Shown one piece after another: positions 1 through 11,602 of a stretch of DNA of 64,000 nt. The notes under the pieces are model-generated. The model was not told the DNA's origin, searched no databases, and saw only the letters and a program-made list of their open reading frames with translations. The stretch spans positions 10,066,001-10,130,000 of the forward strand of contig CM034411.1 of NCBI GenBank assembly GCA_019925095.2, given 5' to 3'. The stretch is from Dendrolimus kikuchii. Lineage: Eukaryota; Arthropoda; Insecta; Lepidoptera; Lasiocampidae. Every line of letters begins with the position of its first letter. The stretch's first letter is position 1. The translations under genes were made by a program, and so were the position numbers.

Positions 1-75
1 CAAACTTTGAGACCAACACAACAATTCTAAAGGCTGTCATTTATAATTGTTGTTTTGTTTATAGTTGTTGTTTTT
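1..75. other. AT-rich DNA, nothing recognised
   Basis: Short AT/T-rich stretch before the first SINE; no coding or repeat signal seen. Confidence 0.4.
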
Positions 76-322
76 GACGGCCTGTGTGGTTGAGCGGGTT
101 AAGCCTTTGCCGACTTACCTTGCTGCAACGCAGAGGCTCTGGGTTCGATTCTTGGTATAGTAAATTTCGGAAACGTATTTTCTCCATTATTTACTATGGT
201 CTGGGTGTCTGGGTTCGGCCTCAGAGTAGACCGTTGTATATTACCCATAACACAAGCGTAACTTGCTTAATTTGGGGATATACAATGTGTGTGTTTGTCT
301 AGCGACTATTTATTTATTTATA
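76..322 (+). mobile_element. SINE-A copy 1 (tRNA-headed)
   Basis: The head carries a pol III A-box-like TGGTTGAGCGGG and a B-box GGTTCGATTC, as in tRNA-derived SINEs. The body contains TTTACTATGGTCTGGGTGTC and ends GTGTGTTTGTCT followed by an ATTT-rich tail. The same unit occurs near 31.48 kb (+), 58.52 kb (-) and as a 3' fragment at 48.88 kb, which shows it is dispersed. An apparent 72-codon frame across it is chance. Confidence 0.8.
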
Positions 323-685
323 ATTAGGAAGAAAAAGGAGTAATATATGTAGGGGACGCTGAACCTCAGAAAAATACAATGCACGATTTTAACACTTTAT
401 TTCGCTTTCCACATATAAACTCAATTTCAATCATCAACTTCATATTACACTTTAACATTTATACACAAATCACGGTCGAAACCCGTTTCCAACAAACATT
501 AGGCGTTTTTATATTTTTGTGCTAAAACTACCACCACCCATCGACTTCTGTAAACAGTCGGTATCTCAAGTGGCGGGAACAAGGTTTTTATAACAATACT
601 ACTTATTTTCACAACTGTCAAAGTTATACATCGTATACAATTACTTACATAGATAGTTTCATATAATTCAGATTTAGATTAAATT
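323..685. other. AT-rich DNA, nothing recognised
   Basis: No repeat, RNA gene or coding signal recognised; many stops in all frames. Confidence 0.4.
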
Positions 686-789
686 ATGCCATTATTAAGC
701 CATTATTGATTAAGCCAAAATGGCGCTCTGTTGTTCGGGCCTACCCCGCAAGGGAACTGGCGTCAAGTTATGTATGTATGCCATTATTA
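686..789 (+). mobile_element. RTE-type LINE 3' tail with 12-bp target duplication
   Basis: An 80-bp, heavily 5'-truncated copy ending in the family tail CCCCGCAAGGGAACTGGCGT plus TATG units. ATGCCATTATTA flanks it at 686-697 and 778-789, a target-site duplication. It matches the 3' ends of the longer copies at 38.1, 45.8 and 60.2 kb. Confidence 0.8.
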
Positions 790-808
790 TACGAGTAATT
801 ACTGCAAC

Positions 809-1050
809 TTTTATCCGTGCAGGAACGGAGAAAGAAAACAATTTCCTGCGACCGGGCGGCCTGTCGTAAGAGGAGACAAAACAACCCACAGCCAGGTGGT
901 AGGGTATTTGATCGACTGGATGGCTACCGCTCCTTGTCTAGAGTATGCCGCCATAACAACCTTGTGTTGTGTTCCGGCATTAATGACCAGGTTCCAGTCT
1001 GCCTTCCCAAGAGAGCAGCAGCGCATTTGTAGCACCTTTGGTGTTACAAA
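809..1050 (+). mobile_element. SINE-B copy 1 (3'-truncated)
   Basis: Begins with the family start TTTATCCGTGCAGGAACGG and runs through the GGCCTGTCGTAAGAGG core. It stops before the usual 3' end (CATAGGCGATGG ... GCAATAAA). Frames of 71-111 codons across it are chance; the same region is open by accident in other copies. Confidence 0.8.
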
Positions 1051-1144
1051 AACTATACTTTCATGACATCTATAAATACATATCAACTGACATATATTTT
1101 AGGATGGCAACAACTATTTATCTAGGACACGATATTTCGTATTT

Positions 1145-1335
1145 TTTATGGCGCAGGCAAACAGGCAGACGGCCCACTTAATCCAAAATGGTTACCTTCG
1201 TCTATAGACATTAGCAACACCAGGGGCGAAGCCAAAACGTTGCCAATTTTTGGAATGAGGTAGACGCGATGCGATAGGAGGGAAGAAGAAACACGATTAG
1301 TTGTAGGCTAACCGTTTCACGCCGATATTCTGTGA
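1145..1335 (-). mobile_element. Jockey/CR1-like LINE 3' tail fragment
   Basis: Reading the minus strand, this has the family end: GCAACACC-type core, then CCGTTTTGGATTAAGTGGGC and TCTGCCTGTTTGCC. The far part (GTTTCACGCCGATATTCTGTG-like) resembles the segment near 30.54 kb. Eroded, with no usable frame. Confidence 0.6.
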
Positions 1336-1414
1336 TACAAACAGGATTACAAAATAATAAAGATAACAATTAATCATGGTGTCCTAAAAACGCCAATTTC
1401 CCAGCATAGTACTG

Positions 1415-1731
1415 TTTTTTTTATTGCAGGATTTCAGCAGACAGGCAGACGGCTCACTTGATGGAAAGCGGTTACTATCGCCTATGGACACTCACAACAT
1501 CAAAAGGTGCTACAAATGCGTTGCTGCTCTCTTAAAGGAGACTTGAACCTGGTCACTAATGCCGGAACACAACTCAAGGTTGTTATGGCGACATGCTTTA
1601 GATCAGGGGTGGTAGCCTTCCAGTCGGGCAAATGCCCTACCACCTGGCTGTGGGTTGTTTTGTCGCTTATTATGACAGACCGCCCGGCCGCAGGAAATTG
1701 TATTCTTTCTCGGTTCCTGCACGGATAAAAA
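1415..1731 (-). mobile_element. SINE-B copy 2, full length
   Basis: Complete minus-strand unit: starts at 1731 with TTTATCCGTGCAGGAACC and ends at an A-tail (T-run at 1415-1422 on the plus strand). It contains the GGTAGGGCATTTGCCCGACTGG core and the LINE-like 3' part. Confidence 0.85.
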
Positions 1732-2130
1732 GTGCTGGTTTCACAACCAGCGCTGATAGTCGTTGTATTAGACATCGTACAAACAGCAGATTTCCCTAAA
1801 AATTTGGCGTTTATTTTGAAATCACAGACTGATATTTCAATTTTATTAACTGTACAGAATGTACCTGTTGTACCCAATTCAATTAAGCTAGTACTTTAAA
1901 ATACCGGAACACACAATTCAAGGCTCTCAGAAAAATGAGGAAGTTTAATTGTTAATTTTAAATTAATATATTTTATTAAATCCAAGTCATGGTTGTTTTA
2001 ACATTGAACAATACTGTATTGTTTCAATGCAGGCGTCGTTCGATGTGAATTTGAGGAGATAAAGTGCGTACTTTTTATTTTCCATAAAGTTTCAAAGAAT
2101 ATTGGTACATAGAACGAAAAGTAGGAGATT

Positions 2131-2132
<2 letters not shown>

Positions 2133-2184
<52 letters not shown>
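2133..2184. repeat. (AT)26 microsatellite
   Basis: Uninterrupted AT dinucleotide run of 52 bp. It creates a false minus-strand frame of repeated Ile-Tyr. Confidence 0.98.
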
Positions 2185-2188
<4 letters not shown>

Positions 2189-2514
2189 CCATCTGCAAAC
2201 TATCACTCTACTGGAGTAATGCCCGGTTTCCGAGGTTGCCAGTTATGAGTTCAATAACAATTGATTCCATAAAGTTATGTAATAGATAAACTTAAGTTAA
2301 CTGTTAACCTACAACTAGTACCAGAACTTGCAACTAGATGGATCTATTTAAGAAGGAATATATAATACATATTTATTTACATCAAACAAAAACGTCAACA
2401 ACAAAACGTCAAACAAAAGATATGGAATAAATAAACGCCAAATATTGGTCAGTCAAGTTGAACCTAGTTTAACTATCGTACGATGGTGTGTTCAACAATG
2501 CAATTTTATAAGTT

Positions 2515-2845
2515 ACTAGCGGCCCCGGCAGACGTTGTCCTGCTCTGAAAAAATAAAAATCTAGGACCCGATCCCAGCGCCACCTACCGGTTCCAATTAT
2601 GGATTTAAACCATCCGGGGACCCACTCAAACACACAAAAACAAAATCACCAAAATCGCTCCAGGTGATTAAGAGGATTCTAGAACCCGATCTCAGCGCCA
2701 CCTAGCGGTTCCAACGGGATAAAAAGTATCCTATCTCCGTCTTCTGGTTCTAAGCTCCCTCCCCACCCATTTTCAGCCAAATCGGTAGAGCCGTTCTTGA
2801 GTTATAAATAGTGTAACTAACACGACTTTCTTTTATATATATAGA
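2515..2845 (-). mobile_element. Non-autonomous Helitron
   Basis: On the minus strand it starts TCTATATATATAAAAGAAAG and ends GGGGCCGCTAGT, the TC...CTAGT signature of lepidopteran Helitrons. The interior has two imperfect copies of a GGAACC...GTGGCGCTG.GATCGGGT module, also seen at 40.44, 40.56 and 46.6 kb. No Rep/helicase coding. Confidence 0.8.
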
Positions 2846-3004
2846 TTGAACCGATAGCGCTAACGAACAGATAAACTGCAGTTAAAAGTACCTCAGAAAC
2901 CGGGCATAAGTGTACCTACTTAAAAAAGCATTGATCAAATAATAGAAGTAATTAAAAATAAAAACAAATCAGGGTACACGATGTAGTTTTACGTTATTGA
3001 AAAA

Positions 3005-3056
3005 AAAATACTCTAATAAAACTACGTTTTAACGCTTTTAAGCGCGGTATTTTATG
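3005..3056 (-). mobile_element. Penelope-like element tail fragment
   Basis: Contains AATAAAACTACGTTTTAACG followed by CTTTTAAGCGCGG, the terminal motif repeated at 37.73, 39.66 and 54.37-54.56 kb, where it adjoins Penelope-type sequence. Confidence 0.6.
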
Positions 3057-3059
3057 CTA

Positions 3060-3790
3060 TTCTGTTACACTAGCGCATTTCTGTTTCATTCATATAAACG
3101 TTGAATCCGTATCCCACAGAAAGTACATATGTTTCTGTATAACAATCTGTAGGTAACACATTTTGCAATCAATTTTAAAACATGAATTATATAAACGAGC
3201 CGGAGTTAAAACACAATGTAAGATAATTTACTTTCAAAATAATTTTAATTACTGTTTAAACAAAAAAATACGCTATTGGACTCGTTAAAGGTATGACGTC
3301 TGTCTTGCTACGCTCGTGCAAAATCTAGGAGGCTGCGAAGTTTTGTATAACGATAAAAAATGTCGTAGTAGACTGTCAACTACCCTACTATACTAGTTTA
3401 CATGGCATATATATAAAATTTCATGACAATCACTTCATTCTCAAAAAAGGAATAGACAAACATCTATATATATTGTTATTTATATATTAATCACTCTTTT
3501 GCTAGACACAGTATTTTTAAGATTTAACACACTCTAATCGCAGAAACTTCTATCTCAAATAAAAGTAACAAAGAATCCATAAATAAATATAAAATGTTTC
3601 CGCCATTAAAAACAAAGTTGTTACTTCGCTAAGTAAAATAAACTGGGCTCAGTTGATGTACGTGGAAACTCGGTGCTAGTAAGGTCGTCTAGTGATGGGA
3701 CACATATTCAAACATTCGATACTAAAGCAAATCAAATACAAGTTGTGAACTGCGGTTACATTTATTTTATTGCTCAAGTACAGTAACTAG
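3060..3790. other. AT-rich DNA, nothing recognised
   Basis: No supported coding region, RNA gene or repeat end seen in this stretch. Confidence 0.4.
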
Positions 3791-3799
3791 GCTAACAAC

Positions 3800-4060
3800 T
3801 CATCTCATGGTAAGTGGTTACCGCTGCCTAAAGACATATGCAACACCAGACGTGTTACCAAAATAATGCTTACATTGAAGAATGTTGTAACACCTTATCT
3901 TTGTAAAAAAAAAACATCGCGGCGTTAAGAAAATATCTAAGCTGGGAGTTCATTCTGAATCCCTGAAGTGCGTATGAAGGTTGCGTATACGAGCGCCATG
4001 ACCGAAGCAAGCGGGGCTGACCGCAACGTCTAGTAAAATTTATAAAAATATACTTACATT
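3800..4060 (-). mobile_element. Jockey/CR1-like LINE 3' fragment
   Basis: The minus strand shows the degenerate C-terminal coding of the LINE seen better at 25.6 kb, then the tail with GTGTTGCATATG and GGCAGCGGTAACCACTTACC. An 8-10 base A-run has been acquired. Broken. Confidence 0.5.
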
Positions 4061-4064
4061 GCAA

Positions 4065-4735
4065 CTTACTTTCCAAAACCATTATTCGGAGTAAAACCTT
4101 AAGAAAATCCTATGTATGTACTACAACTTTGTTCAGTAAAGGGAGTAACTAACGCCAAAATAACTTTTAGCTCAAACTGATAATAGGATAGGTGTACACT
4201 TTAATTAGTCAAATAGCATATTAATTATTATTTATACACTAATTATTTTTCATAATATTTTAAGAGAATGATGAGAACAAAGTATTAAATATTAAAATGC
4301 CAGCCCTTTTATATGAACATTTTTTTTTTAATTTATTGTGAAATGTGTCATCAAGGTACTAAATTTCAAAAATTAGTTTGGTTTAACAAATGTATGAATA
4401 AGTACCATAACACATAAACGTATGTACTACTGTTCTGTTATATTATAACCAGTATAGATAAATTAATTGACTGTAATAAATATTTAACTAATTCGATTAG
4501 CAACACATAACGATTACAACACCACACTAACGAAAATGTCATATGTTCAAGGTTTTTCAACAGTTCCAATTACTTTGCTTCCTAAAAACTAATTCTTAAC
4601 GGAAAAGCACGAGTTGAAATTTTGGTGGACCGACTTGCGAAAGATCGCCGGTTAAGATTGAATGCGGAAATCAAAGCAATTGCGGGCGGACGATTGGTTG
4701 ATGATGACTTTAATTTATATTACTGAAAGATTTGA
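4065..4735. other. AT-rich DNA, nothing recognised
   Basis: No credible gene. A slightly GC-richer patch near 4615-4710 could be LINE debris but I cannot assign it. Confidence 0.35.
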
Positions 4736-4737
4736 TT

Positions 4738-5025
4738 AGGTGCCTACGTCGCCATTCTATTATCACACCACACGCTGGCGACTGGGAGTTCATCCACACT
4801 TCCTAGACACTTGGAAGTCGTCCACTGCACGCGGCGGTCGCTCTTTTACGCCATACGTATGCAAGCTGTGGAATGAACTCCCATCCGCGGTTTTCTCAAA
4901 GCGCTACAATATGAGGCTCTTCAAAAAGGGCGTAGTCAACGGATAGGCAACCCATCGGCTCCTTTAATGTTGCAAATGCCCATGGGCGATGGTAATCACC
5001 TACCACCAAGAGAACCGTTTGCCTA
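4738..5025 (+). pseudogene. Jockey/CR1-like LINE reverse transcriptase C-terminus
   Basis: The frame at 4740-4946 encodes HPHFLDTWKSS and LWNELPSAVFSKRYNMRLFK, which align by eye with HPHFLELPRSTRQHF and WRKLPAAVFPLPYDMGFFK in the minus-strand copy at 25.6-26.2 kb. The stop is followed by the family 3' end (GTTGCAAATGCCCATGGGCG). Only the last ~68 codons remain; there is no RT catalytic core, so it is not functional. Confidence 0.75.
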
Positions 5026-5544
5026 CAAACATGAAAAAATATATCATCGATTATTTCAATTTCTCACGCCCGTCCTTACTAGGAAGCTGTGCCCGACAGA
5101 CGTAAACAGTTCTCTACTAATGTGCACTTTAGTTTTTCGCTGCCGCTGGTCCAGCTAGACTAATGGCCGTAAGGTACGCATGCGGCGAGTCCCGCTTTAA
5201 TGTGCAGAAATAAATTATATCAGAGGGTGGAATTTATTTTCCAATTCGGAGGTTTTAGTTTTGGGAACGATTTCGCCATTCAGTTAATAATTCCTTACAA
5301 AGCAGTAATCTCATAAAAGAATGCCAGGAAATATTAAAACGTTAGGAAAAAATCTCGTCGTCTTTTCTCTCTCTTTCTGTATAATGGAGTGTGCCGAAGA
5401 ACTGTTCAGAATTATTTCTTTCTACTACTGCACCGCTCGCCGTCGCTTTAAATGTTCAACCTCCTCTCCATGAGGCATTACGCTTAAGTATGCAACGATC
5501 CTCAAGATCATTTCTCTTGCGCACTTTAAGGATTTATTAGAATT

Positions 5545-5605
5545 AGAATGAACTCCCAGCTGAGGTTTTCTCTAAGCACTATGATATAGGGGTATGTTAA
5601 GAGTT
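5545..5605 (+). pseudogene. LINE C-terminal scrap
   Basis: Encodes NELPAEVFSKHYDIG in one frame, matching the NELPSAVFSKRYNM segment of the same LINE family. Too short for more. Confidence 0.45.
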
Positions 5606-5609
5606 GTGA

Positions 5610-6650
5610 TTAAACTCCTTCGCAGACTAGCGTTAGCGCGTTGACAACACTTCTGACGTTATGAGGGCCATAGGCAACAGTAATAACTTTGCAGCAGTTC
5701 GGCGGTCAGGCCAGCTACTTCAGCGATAAGGAAAAGAACAATGAATGACCTTGGTGCTATCCAGTAATAAAAGATTCAGGAGCTCTTCAGATACTTTTGT
5801 TACAGGACGATAGCCATTCGTAGCATTCTTCTTCCATGCACTGGCGAAACTTCTTTGTCAACCACAATACTAGAAAACCGAAACAACCGATTTTGTGTAA
5901 TAGACAGTAGGTAGATGCGCATTTCAGATTCTCATTTGACCGGTTTATCATATTTATTTATTCGTGCAAACTGACCATGGCTCCAGCGACCTCCAGGCCT
6001 GGCGTGGCCGAGCCGAGCATGAAATTCGATTAAACCTGTGACCGATTTTAACAAGCTTTTTTATATTGCGGCACAAGCTCCCATTATCTATTTAAAGCTT
6101 ATAGCTGAATAGATATTTATGTTATGTTAGAAGGAATCGAGTGACTAAAAGATATAATAATAAATAAATATATTCTGAACACAGAAAACGTATCACTGTC
6201 AGATATAAGAATACTTTAACAGTTTCAGTAACTGGAGAGGAAAACATACCAACGACTAGACTGGTAATTATTAATTTATTCTCAAGTTTTTATGTTTAAT
6301 TGTTGGATACAATAATTATTTCTATATAATTAGCCTCACCCAGCAACGAAGAAAAAGGAAGTCCATTCTTTTGGCAAACAACCTCATGATACTGTTGGTG
6401 CCAACCTCAGACTCTGAACAGTAAAGATATATATAGTATTCTTATGTCTGGTGGAGTAAAATTCATGACGATCCTCTACGAATATGGAAGATGCACTTTA
6501 GATCCCCGACATTCACAGCAGCATCGTCAAGATGTTATTATATTTTATACAACTTATATATGTGTTACTATTTTGAATCTTATTATTAATAAAATGTATG
6601 TAGTCATGCTATAATAATTATATGTATACCACTATCGTCGTTATCATTTC
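5610..6650. other. No recognised element
   Basis: Mixed-composition DNA with no long frame, TIR or SINE box that I can identify. Confidence 0.35.
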
Positions 6651-6654
6651 AATA

Positions 6655-6720
6655 TAATCCTAGGCATGTGTGGAAGAGATCACTTTTTAACCATAAGATC
6701 CGCCCTTTGTGCATAATTAA
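6655..6720 (+). mobile_element. LINE 3' tail fragment (GGAAGAGAT family)
   Basis: GTGGAAGAGATCACTTTTTA with AAGATCCGCC downstream matches the ends at 24.5 and 35.0 kb (+) and, reversed, at 22.55 and 57.5 kb. Confidence 0.45.
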
Positions 6721-6824
6721 ATATTGTTTCAATCTATAAGTTGATTTGTATTGCTGTACAAGAAATTATCATCTTATATTGAACACTGATAACGCTAGCA
6801 GATGAGAGTACAGTTGAGCTAGAT

Positions 6825-7012
6825 GCTCTCTTTTCTTTCACCTTCTCACAATTTTTTGGGGTAAGCACAATAATATGTCCTTTCCTTCCACACTCCTCTA
6901 ATCTGACATACGACTTCTTCCATGTCATAAATCATTATACCATCCTTCACACAATCCATCCATCTCTTTTTAACCTATCTTTACATTTGTACCCATCAAT
7001 CTTCTAGTTCAA
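6825..7012 (-). pseudogene. LINE C-terminal remnant, CADPK family
   Basis: Minus-strand DNA resembles the coding end at 22.7 and 59.5 kb: IDCV-type, then a CQNRGVWKEKTYCADPK-like segment, broken by stops. I read it as the C-terminus of an endonuclease-RT type LINE (GRPKKRWIDCVMDDM.. motif). Confidence 0.5.
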
Positions 7013-7014
7013 CA

Positions 7015-7430
7015 TTCAGCCTAACAGTTGATCTAGAAGCTGCTGGAATGAAAATACTAATGAACTATGAAAATAGTGTAAGCCAATTTACGCCCTGGTC
7101 TATAATACTTAAGTATGCTTTATGCATACCACAAAAGATGCATGTATAAAACGCTATCCATACACCCAGCGTGATCATGATACTATTTTAATTACATCGA
7201 TTCACTGGTATTTGCAATTATATGGCGATATTAACTACATTTCCGCACGAGAAAGTTGCCTTTTCTCCAGTACGGATTGATTTGAATTCTTTGCCAGCTT
7301 TTTCCCATTTCAATCAATATCGCCCGACTACGTTGGCATCGGACCGATAATTAAGGTTCTATTCTATTATAAAGGTTCCGTAGCCATTTCAACTAAAGGG
7401 AACCTATTTTTTTTTATAGTTGAAGTACAG
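7015..7430. other. No recognised element
   Basis: Nothing supportable seen. Confidence 0.35.
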
Positions 7431-7435
7431 CAAAT

Positions 7436-7745
7436 AATCAGATGGCCCAGCTGATGAAAAGCCGTTACCGTAGCCTATTGTCGTTTGCAACACCGGAGAT
7501 ATCACCGACGCGCTGCCGGCCTAGAAGAAATTTTATGACACCCTTTTTAAAAATACCATATCGTAGAGATGTGGGAAAACTTCAGCCGGGAGCTTATTCC
7601 AAAAGCCCACGGCGCGCAAGAGCAACGTTCCTGTGAAACGCTGCGACATGAGCGAAGCGGCTCAAGGAAGTGACGATAAACACTTAGCCGATGGCTATGA
7701 TGATGGATCGGTGTAGTGGCAGAAAGAAAACGAAGGCACCATTAT
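7436..7745 (-). pseudogene. Jockey/CR1-like LINE C-terminus and 3' end
   Basis: The reversed sequence carries the family 3' end (GTTGCAAACGACAATAGGC and a TCATCAGCTGGGCCATCTG variant). Upstream of it lies degenerate coding around the LPAEVFPHLYDMVFLK-like region, GC-richer (7600-7670). Same family as 25.6 kb. The plus-strand 64-codon frame here is chance. Confidence 0.65.
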
Positions 7746-8748
7746 AAAGGGTTCCTCGGAAGGATCAATCAGACTCTCTGTCTTTGTATGTGTTAGAATA
7801 ATTTTTCTCACAAACTATTCAGTCTATATATATGAAATTTTGGCAAGATGTAGTCTATGCGACGATACAAAGTATTCTAGTAAAAACGGAAAACAACAAA
7901 AAATTAGAGATGGCCTTCGTACATGTAATGAACGAAAAAAAATCATAGTAAAAAGTAAAAATATTAAATTCATAGTAGTCTGGGATATATAATATTACTT
8001 ATTAAATTATAAAATATCATGACGATGAATTCTTTAATGAATTTTTGAATAAATAAATACGTGCGGTGATATTAGCTTCCAAATTGATTACAACTGTGTC
8101 CCTCCTCGGAAAATTTGGAAAAATTAAAATTGAAGATCTCCAAAAATACTTTGAACGAAAATAAACAATAACTGTTAAGTAGTTTTGAGGTATAGTTTTT
8201 ACATTAGTTTTGATTACATGCTGTATATTCTTTCGCAGCCAAATAACAAGAACTGTGAATATTCTTCATATTTACGCAACCTTACTTACTTTACTTTCTG
8301 TGCATGGCCGGACTCGTTTGCAATATGTATGAAAATATTTTAAACATAATTTAATATGCACGGTTTTATAATTTAAAGTAATCTACACTAGAGTCTGAAG
8401 GGTCGAAACTAGAGCAAATGTGGCGAATACCACTTAATTAACCAGACGTGCAAAAAGTTGCGCAAGCGCATACCGTCACGGCATCACATCTCGGATTAGC
8501 GGTTTTCTAATTAAATTAAATCGGAACTATGTATTGCTTGTCGTACATTTTTATTGATTTAAGTTCAAATTGAATACAAACTCTTTTAATACCATGTGCG
8601 AAAGTATATGCCCAATTTTGGCAAAGAATACGATCGGTTCCAAAAATAAAAAAGGGCTACGTGCTTGTCAGTCCATGCACGGTGATTATTACTACGGACG
8701 TCATGAACGCCTTCTGCTTAGGGCATTTCGCTACGTAATCCGAAAAAA
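7746..8748. other. AT-rich DNA, nothing recognised
   Basis: May hold eroded repeats, but no family end or coding signal could be assigned. Confidence 0.35.
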
Positions 8749-9053
8749 TATTTATATATAATAATAACAGCCCATAAAACGTCCTACTGCTGGGCTCGGG
8801 TCTCGCACCATTGGGGAATGGGCAATACACCTATGCTTGTCCATGGCGGCTTGGCAAGTTTGACACGTGTGGCAGGTGCAGGTTTCATCACAATTTTCTA
8901 CTTCACCGTTGTTAGAAAATGGTAATTATAACAATATGCACATTAGGTCAGGAAACTGCCTAAGTGGTGCGTGCGTTAGGGCCAGGATTCGAACCCGCGC
9001 CCTTTGCGCTCGAAACGCGTGCGCTAGCCATTACGCTACTACGACTATTTATA
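8749..9053 (-). mobile_element. SINE-C copy 1 with target duplication
   Basis: The minus-strand head has CGTAGTAGCGTAATGGCTAG (A-box region) and the B-box GGTTCGAATC; it ends CCCAGCAGTAGGACGTTTTA, GGGCTGTTATTAT. TATTTATA occurs at both borders (8749-8756 and 9046-9053), consistent with a target duplication. Same family at 43.2 and 59.93 kb. Confidence 0.85.
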
Positions 9054-9303
9054 CACGAAAGAATATTTAAGCGGAAATAACCTATATATCTCAAAAACTA
9101 CTTAACACATCTTGGCCTCTGACTTTTTGGGAAAATTTTCACTTAATTTCAAACGACAAAGCACGGACACTACGAGTTGGGTTACGAATAAATATTTCAT
9201 CTCCTATTGTCTCTATCTAAAAAGACACCAAGAAAGATTGTTCAGAATTTTTGGAACTATCCAAGAATAATTCCCGAGGCTCGTGATCGAGTCCAATATA
9301 ATT

Positions 9304-9544
9304 ACCAGGTGGTAGGGCATTTGCCCGACTGGATGGCTACCACCCCTGGTCTAAAGTATGTCGCCATAACAACCTTGAGTTGTGTTCCAGCATTAGTGAC
9401 CAGGTTGCAGTCTTCCTTAAGTGAGCAGCAGCGCATTTGTAGCAACTTTGGTGTTGCAAATGTCCATAGGCGATGGTAACCGCTTTCCATCGAGTGGGCC
9501 ATCTGCCTAGACAGCAGACGCTGATCTCCTGCAATAAAAAAAAA
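9304..9544 (+). mobile_element. SINE-B copy 3 (5'-truncated)
   Basis: Starts inside the unit at CCAGGTGGTAGGGCATTTGC and runs to the A-tail after CTCCTGCAATAAA. The 3' end abuts the LINE remnant at 9552. Confidence 0.85.
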
Positions 9545-9551
9545 TGCAAAG

Positions 9552-9820
9552 ATAAAGGCTCTCCGTCTCCGCTGGCTCGGTCACATTGAACGATTGGAGG
9601 AGGATCGAGGATCCGAGGTGTGAAAAAAGCATACTCGAGCCGACCAGTCGGTCAGCGACCGGTTGGCCGTCCTAAGTATTGCTACAAACACAGAGTGGAA
9701 GCTGACCCGAACGAACTTCAAGCCCACAATTGGCAAGACATTCTGCAGGACAGAGGTAAGTGGCGCGTTCTGGTTTCAGAAGCCAAGACTCACTTTGGGT
9801 CGCTGAGCCAACGGAGTTAA
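9552..9820 (+). pseudogene. Endonuclease-RT LINE C-terminus, frameshifted
   Basis: One frame encodes IKALRLRWLGHIERLEEDRG. After a shift near 9620 a second frame gives PVGQRPVGRPKYCYKHRVEA, then WQDILQDRGKWRVL and a stop at 9820. LRWLGHxER plus GRP and DRxxWR is the usual C-terminal signature of RTE-like LINE ORFs. The shift and the missing RT core mean it is dead. Confidence 0.75.
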
Positions 9821-9822
9821 GT

Positions 9823-11600
9823 TATATCCGTGCCCCATACGAAATTATTTAGCAACCTTTAATGTTTTCGTAATTTCGCTATAACACTGTATAATAACAT
9901 TAGATGACATATTCCCGTCAATTTTATACTGTATGTACAAAACGTAAATTTGGAAAAAATGGCTGTGACATAAATAGCCAGACATACAGACATGACGATT
10001 ATACAAGGGTTTCTTGTAATGCCAAAACGGTTACAGATCCCTAAAAATGTTACACAAACCTAAAATGCGTAATACAGAAAAGATTTCATTCTTTGATTTA
10101 TTACAATGGTTCTAAAAAAACGTGATGTAAGTAACGGCATATAAATATGGAGATAACATTGTGTTAGACCGCGATTACATTGAATTTCTTCAAAAGTTTA
10201 ATGTAATTTTTGTGATTAAATACATTTAATTACATTTCTTTAATTGATTTATGGATAAAAGCAAAAATTATTACAACATTTCTGATGACAAAAATAAGGG
10301 CTAAACAAAATTAATACATTAATATGACATCAAAAAATTATCAGTACGAATCCGACTCGAACACGGCCACATGTTTTCTACACTCGCCAAAACTAATGAT
10401 GACTGCATAAAACATAAAAAGCAAGTTTTATTAGTTCAAATATCACATTTCCTTACAGTAAACAAAGAGAAAGAACTTTGTCAAATATTTATCTAACGTA
10501 GTATTACGTAAATATTACGTGAATGGAACATCTGAATCAATATTATCCAAGACAATTGAATGACCCCATATTACGCAATAAGTCATTACCGTGGAGCCCA
10601 GTGTTGCTATTACCTTCAGTAAAAAAATCATACTTTACATACGTATATAAATATAGAATTTATTGAGCATTTAAACAACTGCATAGGATTAACCGGTTTC
10701 AACAAAGGCATTTCAATGAGATTTTTGCATTGAGTCGGATATAGGTCTGTTTGCTACTTAGATAAGACTTATACCGATTTTATATTTTTATCCCTATGAT
10801 TATACGTACCTCTTATCCAAGTTTTTATCTACTTTGTTATTTTTCCATCTCTTGGGCAGTATGAGAAAAGAATAAATGTTGTAATGCACTAGTGATATAT
10901 TAAAAAAAACTAAGAAATTCTATGACAGTTTTTTTAAGATTAAGGATTGTAGAAGATCGTGACATAAGAAGCTGAAATTCAAGTCAAGCAGTTGACACTA
11001 TATTGATCATTATATTATATTTTGGATTGCATTCACAGTGCTTGTAATTAACAAACTCTAACCTAATTCTAACAGTAGATTGGATTGATTTGAAATGTTT
11101 ACATAACGTTACATTTTAATAGTTTTAATATATTTATCATTCCGAAGGAACAGAAGCTTCCAAGCGTTTTCAAGGTTTATAGAAAAACAAAAAACTGAGG
11201 GTAGTCGGTTGTCGGGTTTTATTAGTCTTAAAAAATTAATTGAACTTAAATTGAAAATGTAAGTATGATTCGTTAAAGACTCGTGCAACTTTTATGTTAA
11301 GACTCGAATTGCACACTTGAAAGTCTTAACCTTCGTTGCATTTCTTGAGACTTGGCAACACTAGTCATGCACTATTGTTTCTTTTAAACCATCAAGTTTA
11401 ACATGAACCACCATGGTTATATTAGAGACAAACAACATGTTTGAGAAACAAAGCTCACACTGTTGTTTAGCCATATTGGCACCTGCCCGATTCTTATGAG
11501 GACTGTGATACCGTCAAATTTTAAATGATGAGAAAGAGTTATGGTTGATAGCCGCTCAGTTTTTGTCTTTTTGTGACTAGAGAATAAAAAATTTTGGTAA
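9823..11600. other. AT-rich DNA, nothing recognised
   Basis: About 1.8 kb without a frame, RNA gene or repeat that I can support. Candidate unique sequence. Confidence 0.4.
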
Positions 11601-11602
11601 AT

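Noticed and set aside
76..150. Possible tRNA gene at the SINE-A head
   Set aside because: A- and B-boxes are present but the cloverleaf arms are not convincing and the same head is repeated in SINE copies.
811..1086. Coding potential of SINE-B frames (71-125 codons in many copies)
   Set aside because: Open on both strands in different frames, disrupted differently in each copy; no conserved protein.
1998..2198. Minus frame with long Ile-Tyr run
   Set aside because: Translation of the (AT)26 microsatellite; no protein signal on either side.
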